Assembly (NCBI RefSeq): GCF_016722965.1
Contig: NZ_JAEQNB010000002.1
Location: forward strand, 590,363 to 654,362
Direction: 5' to 3'
From: Tumebacillus amylolyticus
Lineage (GTDB): Bacteria; Bacillota; Bacilli; Tumebacillales; Tumebacillaceae
Length of the DNA: 64,000 nucleotides
The notes under the pieces were generated by a model that saw only the letters and a program-made list of their open reading frames with translations, ran no database searches and had not been told where the DNA came from. Position numbers and translations under genes: made by a program. This document shows positions 27,502 through 36,145 of the stretch, piece after piece (position 1 is the first letter of the stretch; each line of letters opens with the position of its first letter).

Positions 27502-28809
27502 TTACGATTGTTCGTGATAGGTCGCATGCGCTCGCTTGCGTCCGCCGCCGAGCTTCTCCCAAAGCCATGCCCAGGGAGAGGCGGTGCCGAGGCGGACGAA
27601 TTGCCGCGCATTGTCATCCGGCACGAGGATGACCCCCAGCATGTGGTGGTCGCCCGTATAGATCGCCGTGTTCGCAAATCGAACTTCGCCTTCGGGCGTT
27701 AACAGTTCGAGTTTGGCATACGCGGGATTCTGATTGAGTGCAAAGTGCAAATCATAAGGTGTATTCACCGGTGTTCCGTTGACTTTGAGGATCGTCTCGC
27801 CCGGCAGGAGACCCATTTCCAACGCCGGGCTCTTCGGCAAGATCGAGAGAATCTTCAGACCTTGCAGAGGTTTCACGTAGATCGGATGCCCGCTCTGTTC
27901 TCCGCGCATCTCCCAGAGGATCAGCAGTTCGTGCGCGATCGGGCAGAACAGCGCCGCGACCCAAGCCAGTGGCGAGAAATACGAACTCCCAATCGCCAGA
28001 CACAGCAGCACGATGCTGTAGGCGACCAACCAACGCGCCGTGTGTGTGGAGGTCTGCTGCGGAGTCTTGGTCAGCGCCGCACCCGAGTACCCCAGAATGG
28101 CCGGCACCGGTACGATCTGCAAGCCCGCTCCAAGACCCAGGCCGCCCAAGGACATCAACGGCCACCACGAGGGCGTATGAAGCACGCTGTCCGGCACACC
28201 CGTTACGACGAACGCCGCCATCGGAATCACCCAAAACTTCTGAAGAATGAAGCCGCCGATCAATCGGCCGCGCTTGCCGGGCACAAACACCGGCATCGCC
28301 GCCTGGGCTCCATTCAGGCGAACCAGAATTCCTTCGACGAGATGAAGAATCGCCACCAACGCCATCAGATCCGGCACATGCAGTTGCTTCAAGTCATCAT
28401 AGACGCCCAAGAGCCAGTCCGGCCCGGAGGTAAGCGTCGGCAACGCGTTGAGGACGAGACTGACGAAGGAGAGCAGACCACCTGCGTAGGCGAAGCAGGT
28501 GTAGCGCACATTGACCAACGCCAGCACCAAAGCCACCACCCACACATACGCCATATCTCCCGGTGACAGCACGACGCCGATCACCGTCATCAGCACGGTG
28601 GCAAGCAACCCCCCGCCGGCCCCGTAGAGGAACGAACGAAGCACTTGATCGGTCAACGACGAGCACCGCACACCAAACATCCGACGCTCCATGGAGTTCT
28701 GCCGTCGATATTGCAACCCGACCAGCAGGAGAGCCACATAGAAGAGAGGATGCGCCAAGACTTGGGCAAGCCCGTTGAGGATCTCGGTCAAGAAAGACAG
28801 CTCGGTCAT
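27502..28809 (-). CDS. minJ: PDZ-domain polytopic membrane protein, MinJ-like
   Basis: 435-aa protein with about seven hydrophobic segments in residues 10-315 followed by a PDZ domain near 325-395 (ILPKSPALEMGLLPGETILKVNGTPVNTPYDLHFAL) and a short cytoplasmic-looking tail. This layout, plus its place next to a Ctp protease and ftsEX, matches B. subtilis MinJ (YvjD), which links DivIVA to MinCD at the division site. No min genes are nearby, so the name rests on architecture and synteny. The ATG at 28809 has AAGGAGGAG seven bases upstream. Confidence 0.7.
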   Translation of the reverse strand: MTELSFLTEILNGLAQVLAHPLFYVALLLVGLQYRRQNSMERRMFGVRCSSLTDQVLRSFLYGAGGGLLATVLMTVIGVVLSPGDMAYVWVVALVLALVNVRYTCFAYAGGLLSFVSLVLNALPTLTSGPDWLLGVYDDLKQLHVPDLMALVAILHLVEGILVRLNGAQAAMPVFVPGKRGRLIGGFILQKFWVIPMAAFVVTGVPDSVLHTPSWWPLMSLGGLGLGAGLQIVPVPAILGYSGAALTKTPQQTSTHTARWLVAYSIVLLCLAIGSSYFSPLAWVAALFCPIAHELLILWEMRGEQSGHPIYVKPLQGLKILSILPKSPALEMGLLPGETILKVNGTPVNTPYDLHFALNQNPAYAKLELLTPEGEVRFANTAIYTGDHHMLGVILVPDDNARQFVRLGTASPWAWLWEKLGGGRKRAHATYHEQS

Positions 28810-28830
28810 TCGCACTCCTCCTTATCTTAT

Positions 28831-28877
28831 AAAAAAGAAAAGTACCCGTGGAACCTGTGCTGGTTCGCCGGGTACTT
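28831..28877 (-). terminator. Terminator after the ctp protease gene
   Basis: AAAGTACCCG (28839-28848) pairs with CGGGTACTT (28869-28877), with GAACC/GGTTC pairing inside, followed on the minus strand by TTTTCTTTTTT. It separates the ftsEX-ctp block from the MinJ-like gene. Confidence 0.85.
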
Positions 28878-28906
28878 ACTTCGACACAATCCGCCTGCAA
28901 TCCTTC

Positions 28907-30328
28907 CTATGGTAACATTTTACGGAGGACCTGCTTGGCTTTGTCGAGCTGTGTATCGTTGTCTTGAATTTTCTTTTGCAGAAGTTCGATCATCTTGGAA
29001 GTGGTCTTGCCTTTGATCACACCGTCCGCGTCGAGGTTCTGGACTTTCTGGAACGCCACGACCGCTTGCTTGGTCTTGTCGTCAAAGAATCCGTCCTTGC
29101 GGCCCGGTTGGTAGCCCAGTGCTTCGAGCATGGTTTGCGCCGTTTTCACTTCGTTGGAGAACGTGTCCGGCTTGATTTCTTTCTCCGGGTCGAGGTACGG
29201 GAGGTCGGCGTATTCCGGGAGGTCGACCTTGTAGTCCGGCTCGATGCCTTTTTTGTGAATCCAGTTGCCGTCCGGGGTCAGCCATTTCGCCATCGTGTAC
29301 TTGATGTTCGAACCGTCGTCATAGGACTTCGTGGTTTGCACGGTGCCTTTGCCGAACGTCTTGGTCCCGACCAGCGGGTAGTTGCCCGATTCTTTGAGCG
29401 CTCCGGCGAGAATTTCGGCAGCCGAAGCCGAACCGCCGTCGACCAAGACCACAATCGGGAAATCGGACTTGCCGTGCTTGGAGCGGTAGACTTCCTTTTG
29501 ACCGGAGCGGTCTTCTACTTGCAGGATCAATTTCTGATCCGGTATCAGTTGGTTTGCGATCTCGACACAAACGTCGAGCAAGCCGCCCGGGTTCTGGCGC
29601 ATGTCGAGGATCAGGCCTTTCATGCCTTTGCCTTTGAGATCGGTCAGCGACTTGGTGAACTCGTCGGCGGTGGTTTCCGCAAACTTGCTCATCGTGATCC
29701 GTGCCATGCCGTCGTCGAGCATTTCGCCCTTGACCGTTTCCACCGGAATCGTGTCGCGCACGACGGAGATGTTCAACTGGCCGGTTTCACCGGGGCGCTC
29801 GATGACGAGCTCGGCTTTGGAGCCTTTTTTGCCACGGATGTAGGTGACAGCTTCCGTGACTTTCAACCCGTTCAAGCTCTTGCCGTCCACGGAGACGATG
29901 CGGTCGTTCGGCTTGATGCCGGCTTTCTCGGCCGGCGCGCCCTTGATCGGCACGTCGACGACGATCTTGCCGTCCTCTTCTTTGATCTCCGCGCCGATGC
30001 CTTCGAAGGAAGACGAGATGTTCTCGTGAAAATCTTCCGCTTCCGTCGGGCTCATATACGTGGAATAGGGGTCGTCCAACGATTTGACCATCCCGTCGAT
30101 GGCACCGTTGAGGAGCGTGTCGTCCTTGACGTCTTGGTAGTAGCCGTTTTTGAGCGTGGTGTAGGTGTCCACGAGTTTGTTGAACTCGGCGTCTTTGACG
30201 GCAGGTGAGGCAACGTCGCCGCTTTTTACCAAATGACCTGACGCGTTCAGTCCGACGACGGTCAAGCCGCTGCTCAAGACCAAAGCCGTGACCAACCCGA
30301 TGATCATGTAGCGTCCTTTGATGTACAT
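28907..30328 (-). CDS. ctpB: Carboxyl-terminal processing serine protease (S41, CtpA/CtpB)
   Basis: 473-aa secreted or membrane-tethered protease. One membrane segment near 8-27 is followed by a PDZ domain (about 108-180), the S41 catalytic core with the Ser in GGSASAAE (S302) and Lys in GTKTFGKGTVQ (K327), spaced 25 residues as in Prc, and a C-terminal peptidoglycan-binding domain (about 395-455). In B. subtilis CtpB cleaves SpoIVFA to help activate sigma-K, and it lies in the same neighbourhood. The ATG at 30328 is chosen from the hydrophobic N-terminus; a GTG at 30376 would add 16 residues. Ribosome sites are weak for both. Confidence 0.92.
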   Translation of the reverse strand: MYIKGRYMIIGLVTALVLSSGLTVVGLNASGHLVKSGDVASPAVKDAEFNKLVDTYTTLKNGYYQDVKDDTLLNGAIDGMVKSLDDPYSTYMSPTEAEDFHENISSSFEGIGAEIKEEDGKIVVDVPIKGAPAEKAGIKPNDRIVSVDGKSLNGLKVTEAVTYIRGKKGSKAELVIERPGETGQLNISVVRDTIPVETVKGEMLDDGMARITMSKFAETTADEFTKSLTDLKGKGMKGLILDMRQNPGGLLDVCVEIANQLIPDQKLILQVEDRSGQKEVYRSKHGKSDFPIVVLVDGGSASAAEILAGALKESGNYPLVGTKTFGKGTVQTTKSYDDGSNIKYTMAKWLTPDGNWIHKKGIEPDYKVDLPEYADLPYLDPEKEIKPDTFSNEVKTAQTMLEALGYQPGRKDGFFDDKTKQAVVAFQKVQNLDADGVIKGKTTSKMIELLQKKIQDNDTQLDKAKQVLRKMLP

Positions 30329-30381
30329 AGTCCCGCTTGCACCACCTTTGTCCAAATCTGCTTTAGTATATGACACTCGGG

Positions 30382-31587
30382 CTACAGATATTTGCGCGGG
30401 TTCACGACGACGCCGTTTTCATACACGCCGAAGTGCAGGTGCGGGCCGGTGGAGCGTCCGGTCGAGCCTTCCTTGCCGATCGCATCGCCCTGTGTCACTT
30501 GTTGACCGACAGAGACGAGGATGCCGCCGTTCATGAGATGGCCGTACAGCGACCAGAGGCCGCCCCCGTGGTCGATGATGATGCAGTTGCCAAACCCGGT
30601 GACCCAGCCGGCGGTGATGACTTTGCCGGTCTGCGCCGCAACAACCGTCGTGCCCTGCGGACCTGCAATGTCCATCCCGTTGTGGCCCATGCGTTGGCCG
30701 GTGAACGGGTCGATGCGGTCGCCGAATTCGTCGGTGATCGTTGAGACTCCCGGAAGCGGCCAGATAAAAGGACCGCCCGCCGACTGGGTCGGGGTGGTGT
30801 TTTGCTTGTTCTGTTCGGCCGAGATCTGTTGCGAGATCGCGTAGATTTGCTTGATGGCGTCGTCTTGCATTTGCTGTGCTTCTTGCTCGATGCGCTCTTG
30901 GGCGGATTTGTCCGTCTCCAATTGCTGGTTGAGCGCGACTTTTTGGGCTTTGAGTCCGTCGAGTTCAGACTTCTGCTCGACTTGTTGCGTCTTCATCGCC
31001 GTCAGCGTGTTGCGGTCGTCCTCGAGTTTTTTCTTGGTCGCTTCGATCGTGTCACGGTCCGCTTTGTTTTTCTTGAGGATTTCCGTGTCTTGCTGGTAGA
31101 TGATCGCCAGCGTGTCGAAGCGGTCGAGAAAATCGGAGAACGATGTCGCGTCGAGCAGGACGTCGAGGTATTGCACTTCGCCTTGCTCGTACATCATCTT
31201 GAGGCGTTGCTTGAGGACTTTGTCGCGCTCTTTGACCCGGGCTTCCGCTTCGGTGAGCTTGCCTTGGGTGATTTCGATCTCTTGGTTTTTCGTGTAGATG
31301 GAGCCTTGCAGTTTGGTGATTTCCGTTTCTTTCGCATCGATGTCAGCCGTTAATTTGTTGATGTCGTTGGCGTTGACGTTGATCTGTTTTTGGAATTGAT
31401 CTTTTTTCTGTTTGGCATCCTGTTCGCGCTGTTTGGCGGCATCGAGTTGCTGCTGTTGTTGCTGTTGCTGGGTTTTCAGGTCGTCGATGTCGGCAAAAAC
31501 GGCGGACGGAAACGTCATCGCCAAGGCTGCGGCCGTGGTGAGGCCGAAGACCATCGTGCGGGTGAAACGCGACTTGCGAGCTTGCAT
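30382..31587 (-). CDS. EnvC-like murein hydrolase activator (coiled coil plus M23 domain)
   Basis: 401-aa exported protein. A signal peptide covers about residues 1-31 (ending AVFA), followed by a long coiled coil (about 35-245, starting with a Gln tract) and a C-terminal M23 domain containing HNGMDIAGPQG, GHLMNGG and GPHLHFGVYENG. The HxxxD and HxH residues are intact, so it may be an active endopeptidase rather than only an activator. It directly follows ftsX on the same strand, as EnvC/CwlO-type FtsEX-controlled hydrolases do. The start at 31587 has AAGGGGAT nine bases upstream. Confidence 0.9.
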   Translation of the reverse strand: MQARKSRFTRTMVFGLTTAAALAMTFPSAVFADIDDLKTQQQQQQQQLDAAKQREQDAKQKKDQFQKQINVNANDINKLTADIDAKETEITKLQGSIYTKNQEIEITQGKLTEAEARVKERDKVLKQRLKMMYEQGEVQYLDVLLDATSFSDFLDRFDTLAIIYQQDTEILKKNKADRDTIEATKKKLEDDRNTLTAMKTQQVEQKSELDGLKAQKVALNQQLETDKSAQERIEQEAQQMQDDAIKQIYAISQQISAEQNKQNTTPTQSAGGPFIWPLPGVSTITDEFGDRIDPFTGQRMGHNGMDIAGPQGTTVVAAQTGKVITAGWVTGFGNCIIIDHGGGLWSLYGHLMNGGILVSVGQQVTQGDAIGKEGSTGRSTGPHLHFGVYENGVVVNPRKYL

Positions 31588-31618
31588 CCAACTATCCCCT
31601 TCCCTCAAGTAGAGATAC

Positions 31619-32500
31619 TTAAATTCGCAAGAAACGGCTGATCGACATGACAGAGCCGATCATCCCAATCAAAGCTCCGATGGAGATCAAGATGGCCGCG
31701 ACCGAATAGATCAAGCTAATCGGTGCGAAGGTGAAGTACATGAAGCCCGGATAACTGCCGAGGATGTACTGGTAGCCAAATGAGATCAACGCCGTCGGAA
31801 TCAATGCGCCGAAGACGCCGATCATCAAACCTTCGATCAAGAACGGCCAGCGGATGAACCAGTTGGTTGCCCCTACCAACTTCATAATCTCGATCTCGCG
31901 TCGACGAGCGAAGATCGTGACTTTGATCGTGTTCGAGATCAGGAACAGCGCCGTAAAGCACAGTCCTACGACAAACACGGCACCAGCGTTGCGGACGAAA
32001 TTGATGCCCTTGAACATTTTCTCGACGGTGTCTTTGCCGTAATTGACTTTGTCGACGAGCGGCAAGGTTTGGACTTTTTTGGCGACGGTTGCAATGGTCT
32101 GCGGGTCCTTCGCTTTGAGAATGAACTTGTCGGGCAGCGGGTTCTCGGAGTCCAAACCTTCGAGGAGGTTGGCGTTCTCGGCGAGTTTGTCGCGGAGTTG
32201 GTCGAGGCCCGATTCCTTTGATACATAAGTGACGGAGCTGAGCTCCGGGAGACTCTTCAGTTGACGTTCCAGTTCCAGTACGTCGGCGCGTGCGGCGCCT
32301 TCCTTGACGTAGACGTTCATTTCGACTTGAGATTCGAGTTGCTTGGAGAACTGTTGGACGTTGTAGGCGAGGACCAAAAAGATCCCGAGCAAAAGCAGCG
32401 TGACGGTGACGGCCGAGATCGACGCGAACGTCATCCAGCCGTTGCGGCTGAGGTTGCGCAGACCTTCGCGGCCGTGACGGCCCATGGTTCTAATTTTCAT
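31619..32500 (-). CDS. ftsX: Cell-division ABC transporter-like permease FtsX
   Basis: 293-aa membrane protein. One membrane segment (about 22-45) is followed by an extracellular loop (about 50-160) that usually contacts the murein hydrolase activator, then three membrane segments (about 165-190, 215-245 and 260-290). FARRREIEIMKLVGATNWFIRWPF is the conserved cytoplasmic FtsX motif. The start lies inside the end of ftsE (11-base overlap), with GGGGG about nine bases upstream, so translation is coupled. In Bacillus FtsEX controls CwlO and affects sporulation timing. Confidence 0.95.
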   Translation of the reverse strand: MKIRTMGRHGREGLRNLSRNGWMTFASISAVTVTLLLLGIFLVLAYNVQQFSKQLESQVEMNVYVKEGAARADVLELERQLKSLPELSSVTYVSKESGLDQLRDKLAENANLLEGLDSENPLPDKFILKAKDPQTIATVAKKVQTLPLVDKVNYGKDTVEKMFKGINFVRNAGAVFVVGLCFTALFLISNTIKVTIFARRREIEIMKLVGATNWFIRWPFLIEGLMIGVFGALIPTALISFGYQYILGSYPGFMYFTFAPISLIYSVAAILISIGALIGMIGSVMSISRFLRI

Positions 32501-33176
32501 AGCCGTAGACCCCCCGTTTCTGGTCGCGGACGATTTGTCCACCCTCGACGGCGAGGACGCGTTTTTTTAGCGTGTTGACGATTTCCTTGTTGTGGGTCGC
32601 CATGACGATGGTCGTGCCTCGGTTGTTGATCTCTTCGAACAGGCGCATGATGTCCCACGAAGTTTCCGGGTCGAGGTTGCCGGTCGGCTCGTCCGCGATG
32701 ATGACGGACGGGTTGTTGATCAGAGCGCGCGCGATGGAGACGCGCTGTTGTTGGCCGCCGGACAATTCGGTCGGCAGAGCCGTTGCTTTTTCGCTGAGGC
32801 CGACGAGTTCAAGCACTTCGGCGACGCGGGTGCGAATTTTTTTCGGAGACGCTTCAATGACTTCGAGCGCGAACGCGACATTTTCTCGGACGGTCTTGGT
32901 CGGCAGGAGCTTAAAGTCTTGGAAGACGACGCCGATTTGGCGGCGGAGCAACGGAATTTTGCGTTCTTTGAGACGTTCGATGTTAAATCCGTTGACAAAG
33001 ATGGAGCCTTTGGACGGACGTTCCTCACGGTACATGAGCTTGATAAAAGTCGATTTGCCGGCGCCGCTGGGACCGACCACATAGACGAACTCCCCCTTAT
33101 CAATCCGCACGCTGATCCCTTGCAGGGCAACAGCGCCGTTGGGGTAGGTCTTCCATACGTCGTGCATCTCGATCAT
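32490..33176 (-). CDS. ftsE: Cell-division ATP-binding protein FtsE
   Basis: 228-aa ABC ATPase paired with FtsX. Walker A is GPSGAGKST, the signature is [15 protein letters not shown], Walker B is [12 protein letters not shown] and the H-loop is MATHNKEIV. The characteristic FtsE opening [14 protein letters not shown] is present. It heads the ftsE-ftsX-envC-like-ctp block. Its 200-bp upstream region contains a TGTCGAA heptamer (33229-33235), which could be a Spo0A box, but single heptamers are expected by chance. Confidence 0.96.
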   Translation of the reverse strand: MIEMHDVWKTYPNGAVALQGISVRIDKGEFVYVVGPSGAGKSTFIKLMYREERPSKGSIFVNGFNIERLKERKIPLLRRQIGVVFQDFKLLPTKTVRENVAFALEVIEASPKKIRTRVAEVLELVGLSEKATALPTELSGGQQQRVSIARALINNPSVIIADEPTGNLDPETSWDIMRLFEEINNRGTTIVMATHNKEIVNTLKKRVLAVEGGQIVRDQKRGVYGYEN

Positions 33177-33331
33177 CGCTTACACCACTTTCTACTGTCT
33201 GATTTTGTCGGCACAGCCGCACAGACGATGTCGAAACTCGCCACCTTACGATATTCGACGTTGGCCTGTCATTTCCTGTAGAGAATTGCGGTCTGGTGGA
33301 TTTTTCCCAGAGCTTTTTTGGCGGAAATGTG

Positions 33332-33368
33332 AAAAAACCCCTCATCCGTAAAGGCCTGAGGGGTTTTG
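33332..33368 (-). terminator. Terminator after znuB
   Basis: AAAACCCCTCA (33334-33344) pairs with TGAGGGGTTTT (33357-33367), followed on the minus strand by T-rich sequence. It closes the zinc-transport operon. Confidence 0.88.
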
Positions 33369-33378
33369 ATCTTCCACA

Positions 33379-34245
33379 CTATCTCTCTTCCACCGTCTTG
33401 CTTCTCAACACATTCGCATCCGTCCCGACGCTCGCCGCTCCGAGGCTGAACAGCCGCTTCACGATCAGGACCACCACGAGCACGACCAGCAGCAGCAAGA
33501 CAATCGTGCCGCCCGGCGGGATGTCGAGTTGGTACGAAGCGGTGAGGCCGCCGAGAACTGCGAAGAGGCCGGTGAGCACGGCGACCCAGACGGTCATCGT
33601 GAATCCGCGTGAGATTCGCATGGAGATTGCCGCCGGCAGAATCATCAACGACGAGACCAGCAACACGCCGACGATCGGCATGGCAACCGCCACGACGAGA
33701 CCTGCGAGCAGCGAAAACGCCAGCGACAACGTCCGCGCCGGAACTCCGCTTACTTGTGCGGTCTCTTCATCAAATGTCAGCACGTACATCGGCCGCCAGA
33801 AAAACCAGAAGAACAGCCCGCAGAGCAACACAACCCCTGCCATGATCAGCAAATCGGTCGTGCTCACCGCGATGATCGAGCCGAACAGATACGACGTGAA
33901 TCCACGGCTCGCTCCCTTGTTGAAACTCATCAGCACAACCGCCGACGCCAAGCCTCCCGACATCAGGATGGCAATCGACAGTTCGCTGTACGCTTTGAAC
34001 GAGCGGCGAAGTGTATCGACCAAAACCGCCCCGAGCAACGCCGCAATCATCGCGGTCACCATCGGGTACGTCCCGATCAAAGCCCCGATCGCCACGCCCG
34101 CAAGCGAAACGTGGGACAGCGTATCCGCCATCAGCGATTGTCTGCGCAAAACGAGATACACGCCAATCACCGGCGCAACCACGGCAATCATGATGCCTGC
34201 GAGAAATGCATTTTGTAAAAAGCCGTACTGCAACATCTCGAACAT
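33379..34245 (-). CDS. znuB: Zinc ABC transporter permease ZnuB
   Basis: 288-aa polytopic protein of the ABC-3 (ZnuB/AdcB) family with about eight hydrophobic segments from residue 12 on. Family features include LVLRRQSLMADTLSHVSLAGVAIG near the N-terminus, with the conserved DxxSH-type motif. The ATG directly follows the znuC stop codon. It should form the membrane channel for Zn(II) (possibly Mn) delivered by ZnuA. The Zur-box-like repeats ahead of znuA support zinc. Confidence 0.92.
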   Translation of the reverse strand: MFEMLQYGFLQNAFLAGIMIAVVAPVIGVYLVLRRQSLMADTLSHVSLAGVAIGALIGTYPMVTAMIAALLGAVLVDTLRRSFKAYSELSIAILMSGGLASAVVLMSFNKGASRGFTSYLFGSIIAVSTTDLLIMAGVVLLCGLFFWFFWRPMYVLTFDEETAQVSGVPARTLSLAFSLLAGLVVAVAMPIVGVLLVSSLMILPAAISMRISRGFTMTVWVAVLTGLFAVLGGLTASYQLDIPPGGTIVLLLLVVLVVVLIVKRLFSLGAASVGTDANVLRSKTVEER

Positions 34246-34998
34246 CTACTCAACCCCCTCTTCGTCATCGTAACAGCAGTAGAGGGGCAGAGTTTCCGTC
34301 TTCGCTCGCAGATCCATGCGATCTTGAAACTGTTGCGGTGTCCCGTCGAATCGAATTCGCTTGTCGAGCACGAGCAAACGCGTCAGGCGCGGCAACGTCT
34401 CTTCCAAGTCGTGCGTGACCATCAACACCGTCCGTCCGTGATGCTGCACTTGATGCTGAATCAAATCATAAAACGAAGTCCGCGCCTCCACGTCCATCCC
34501 GGTCGTCGGTTCATCCAAAACGAGCAAATCAGGCTCCAAAACCAAAGACCGTGCCAAGCAGACGCGTTGCTTTTGTCCACCGGAGAGCTCGCCGATTTTG
34601 CGCTTGCGATGCTCCCACATGCCGACCTGCTTCAGAACTTGCTCGACGCGCGCCACTTCATCGGACGGCAACAAGCCGAACCAACGCTTGCGGGTGTACA
34701 GCCCCGAGCGCACCAACTCATAGACCGTGCTCGGGAACCCTGCATTAAAGGAGGCGATGTTCTGCGGAACGTACCCGAGAACCAGCGGCTTTCCCTTGGG
34801 GCCTGTGGGACTCAGTTCCACAGAGCCGTGTTGCGGTGTGAGAAGACCCAGCAACAGCTTGAGCGTTGTCGTCTTGGCCGAGCCGTTCGGGCCGGTCAGA
34901 CCGATGAATTCTGATGTCCCCACTTGCACTTGTAACTGATCCAGTACCGGAGTCTGACCATATCCGAAGACCACATCTCGCATCTCGGCCAATTTCAC
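34246..34998 (-). CDS. znuC: Zinc ABC transporter ATP-binding protein ZnuC
   Basis: 250-aa ABC ATPase. Walker A is GPNGSAKTTTLK: the usual G at position six of the motif is A (GSAKTT). The signature is LSGGQKQRVCLARSL, Walker B is LLVLDEPTTGMD and the H-loop is VTHDLEE. Start is a GTG at 34998 with AAGGAGAG upstream. It lies between znuA and znuB in one transcript. The Ala in the P-loop is compatible with activity in several Mn/Zn importers, so I do not read it as a loss. Confidence 0.93.
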   Translation of the reverse strand: MKLAEMRDVVFGYGQTPVLDQLQVQVGTSEFIGLTGPNGSAKTTTLKLLLGLLTPQHGSVELSPTGPKGKPLVLGYVPQNIASFNAGFPSTVYELVRSGLYTRKRWFGLLPSDEVARVEQVLKQVGMWEHRKRKIGELSGGQKQRVCLARSLVLEPDLLVLDEPTTGMDVEARTSFYDLIQHQVQHHGRTVLMVTHDLEETLPRLTRLLVLDKRIRFDGTPQQFQDRMDLRAKTETLPLYCCYDDEEGVE

Positions 34999-35030
34999 AG
35001 CGGCTTCTCTCCTTTTCTCTGCAAAAAATC

Positions 35031-35993
35031 TTACGCCTCACTCAGCGCTTGTTTCAGCGCGGTGAGGTTTTGTTTCTGCACTCCGATATAATCAAGCCCT
35101 TGGGCTTTTTCGTCCTCTGTCAATCCTTCGAGCGGGTTCAAAACCCCCGTTTTGGCCCCGACTTCGCGAGCGACCGTTTCCGCCACTTTCGGAGAAGCCA
35201 ACGTCTCAAAGAAAATCGTCTTCACGTTGTGCGCCTTCACAAGATTGACGATATCCCTCATATCGCCTGCACTCGGCTCTTGTTCCGGCGATAGGCCGGC
35301 AATCGGCACTTGCGTCAGACCGTATGATTTCGCCATATAGCCAAACGCGGTGTGCGACGTGACGAATTCCTTGTTCGGCGCGCCGGTAAACTCGTCGGTG
35401 AACGCTTGGTCGAGGTCTGCCAGCTGCGCGATGTAATCGGCTGCGTTTTTCTTGTAGACCTCGGCGTGGGCCGGGTCTTTTTTCTCCAAGGCGTTGGCGA
35501 TGGTTCGAACTTCTTGCTGTGCCAGTTTCGGGTCGAGCCAGACATGCGGGTCCATCATTTGACTGGGCTGCCCGAATGCCACAGCGTCCTCATGACCGTC
35601 GTGGTTCTCGTCTTTGTTCTCCAAGAGTTGAATCCCGTTCGACGCTTCCACGACTTTCAAAGACGGGCTCGTGACCGTCCCCAGCACATTGTCCACCCAC
35701 GACTCAAATCCTGCGCCGTTGTAAACAAAAACGTCCGCTTCCTGTACCTTGGCCACGTCCTTGGGTTTCGGTTCCCAATCGTGCGGCTCCATGCCCGACG
35801 GAACGAGCACCGTCACATCGACGAGATCGCCGCCGATTTGCTTGGCAAACTCATACATCGGGTAAAAACTCGTCACGACTCGAACCTTATGCGGGCCGTC
35901 ACTGTCATCGTTCATATTCAGGTCTGTACAACCTACGGCAAACAAACTCGAGGTTAGCAAACCACACATTGCTAGTTTCCACCATTTCTTCAT
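35031..35993 (-). CDS. znuA: Zinc-binding lipoprotein ZnuA/AdcA
   Basis: 320-aa cluster-9 substrate-binding lipoprotein. The signal peptide ends in the lipobox FAVGC (lipidated Cys at 22). Canonical metal ligands are visible: His in MEPHDWEPKP, His in DPHVWLDP, His in VTSHTAFGY, and an acidic residue in the C-terminal NPLEGL segment. A short His/Asp-rich loop (DENHDGHED) precedes the second ligand, as is usual for zinc-specific members. First gene of the znuACB operon. Confidence 0.94.
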   Translation of the reverse strand: MKKWWKLAMCGLLTSSLFAVGCTDLNMNDDSDGPHKVRVVTSFYPMYEFAKQIGGDLVDVTVLVPSGMEPHDWEPKPKDVAKVQEADVFVYNGAGFESWVDNVLGTVTSPSLKVVEASNGIQLLENKDENHDGHEDAVAFGQPSQMMDPHVWLDPKLAQQEVRTIANALEKKDPAHAEVYKKNAADYIAQLADLDQAFTDEFTGAPNKEFVTSHTAFGYMAKSYGLTQVPIAGLSPEQEPSAGDMRDIVNLVKAHNVKTIFFETLASPKVAETVAREVGAKTGVLNPLEGLTEDEKAQGLDYIGVQKQNLTALKQALSEA

Positions 35994-36011
35994 GCTTCAA
36001 ACCCCCCAATG

Positions 36012-36091
36012 AAAACGGAACCGTTACGAAGTTTTCGCTCACATAACTATACTCCTCCAAAGGGCATTTGTAAAACGGAAAAGTTACGAAA
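36012..36091 (-). promoter_or_regulatory. Two Zur-box-like repeats upstream of znuA
   Basis: AAAACGGAACCGTTACGAA (36012-36030) and AAAACGGAAAAGTTACGAA (36072-36090) are direct repeats exactly 60 bp apart, ending just upstream of znuA. On the minus strand each contains TTCGTAAC, close to the half-site of the Bacillus Zur box (TCGTAAT). Control by zinc is inference. Confidence 0.55.
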
Positions 36092-36106
36092 TCCCACGTT
36101 ATTCAA

Positions 36107-36142
36107 AAAAAAAGCACCCCGCGTGTGCGAGGCTGCTTTCTT
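36107..36142 (-). terminator. Terminator after the ZnuA paralogue
   Basis: AAAGCA...TGCTTT stem with an imperfect GC-rich inner stem, followed on the minus strand by nine T. Confidence 0.65.
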
Positions 36143-36145
36143 TTG

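Noticed and set aside
33229..33235. Spo0A box upstream of ftsE
   Set aside because: A single TGTCGAA heptamer is expected several times by chance in 64 kb, and no well-placed promoter accompanies it.
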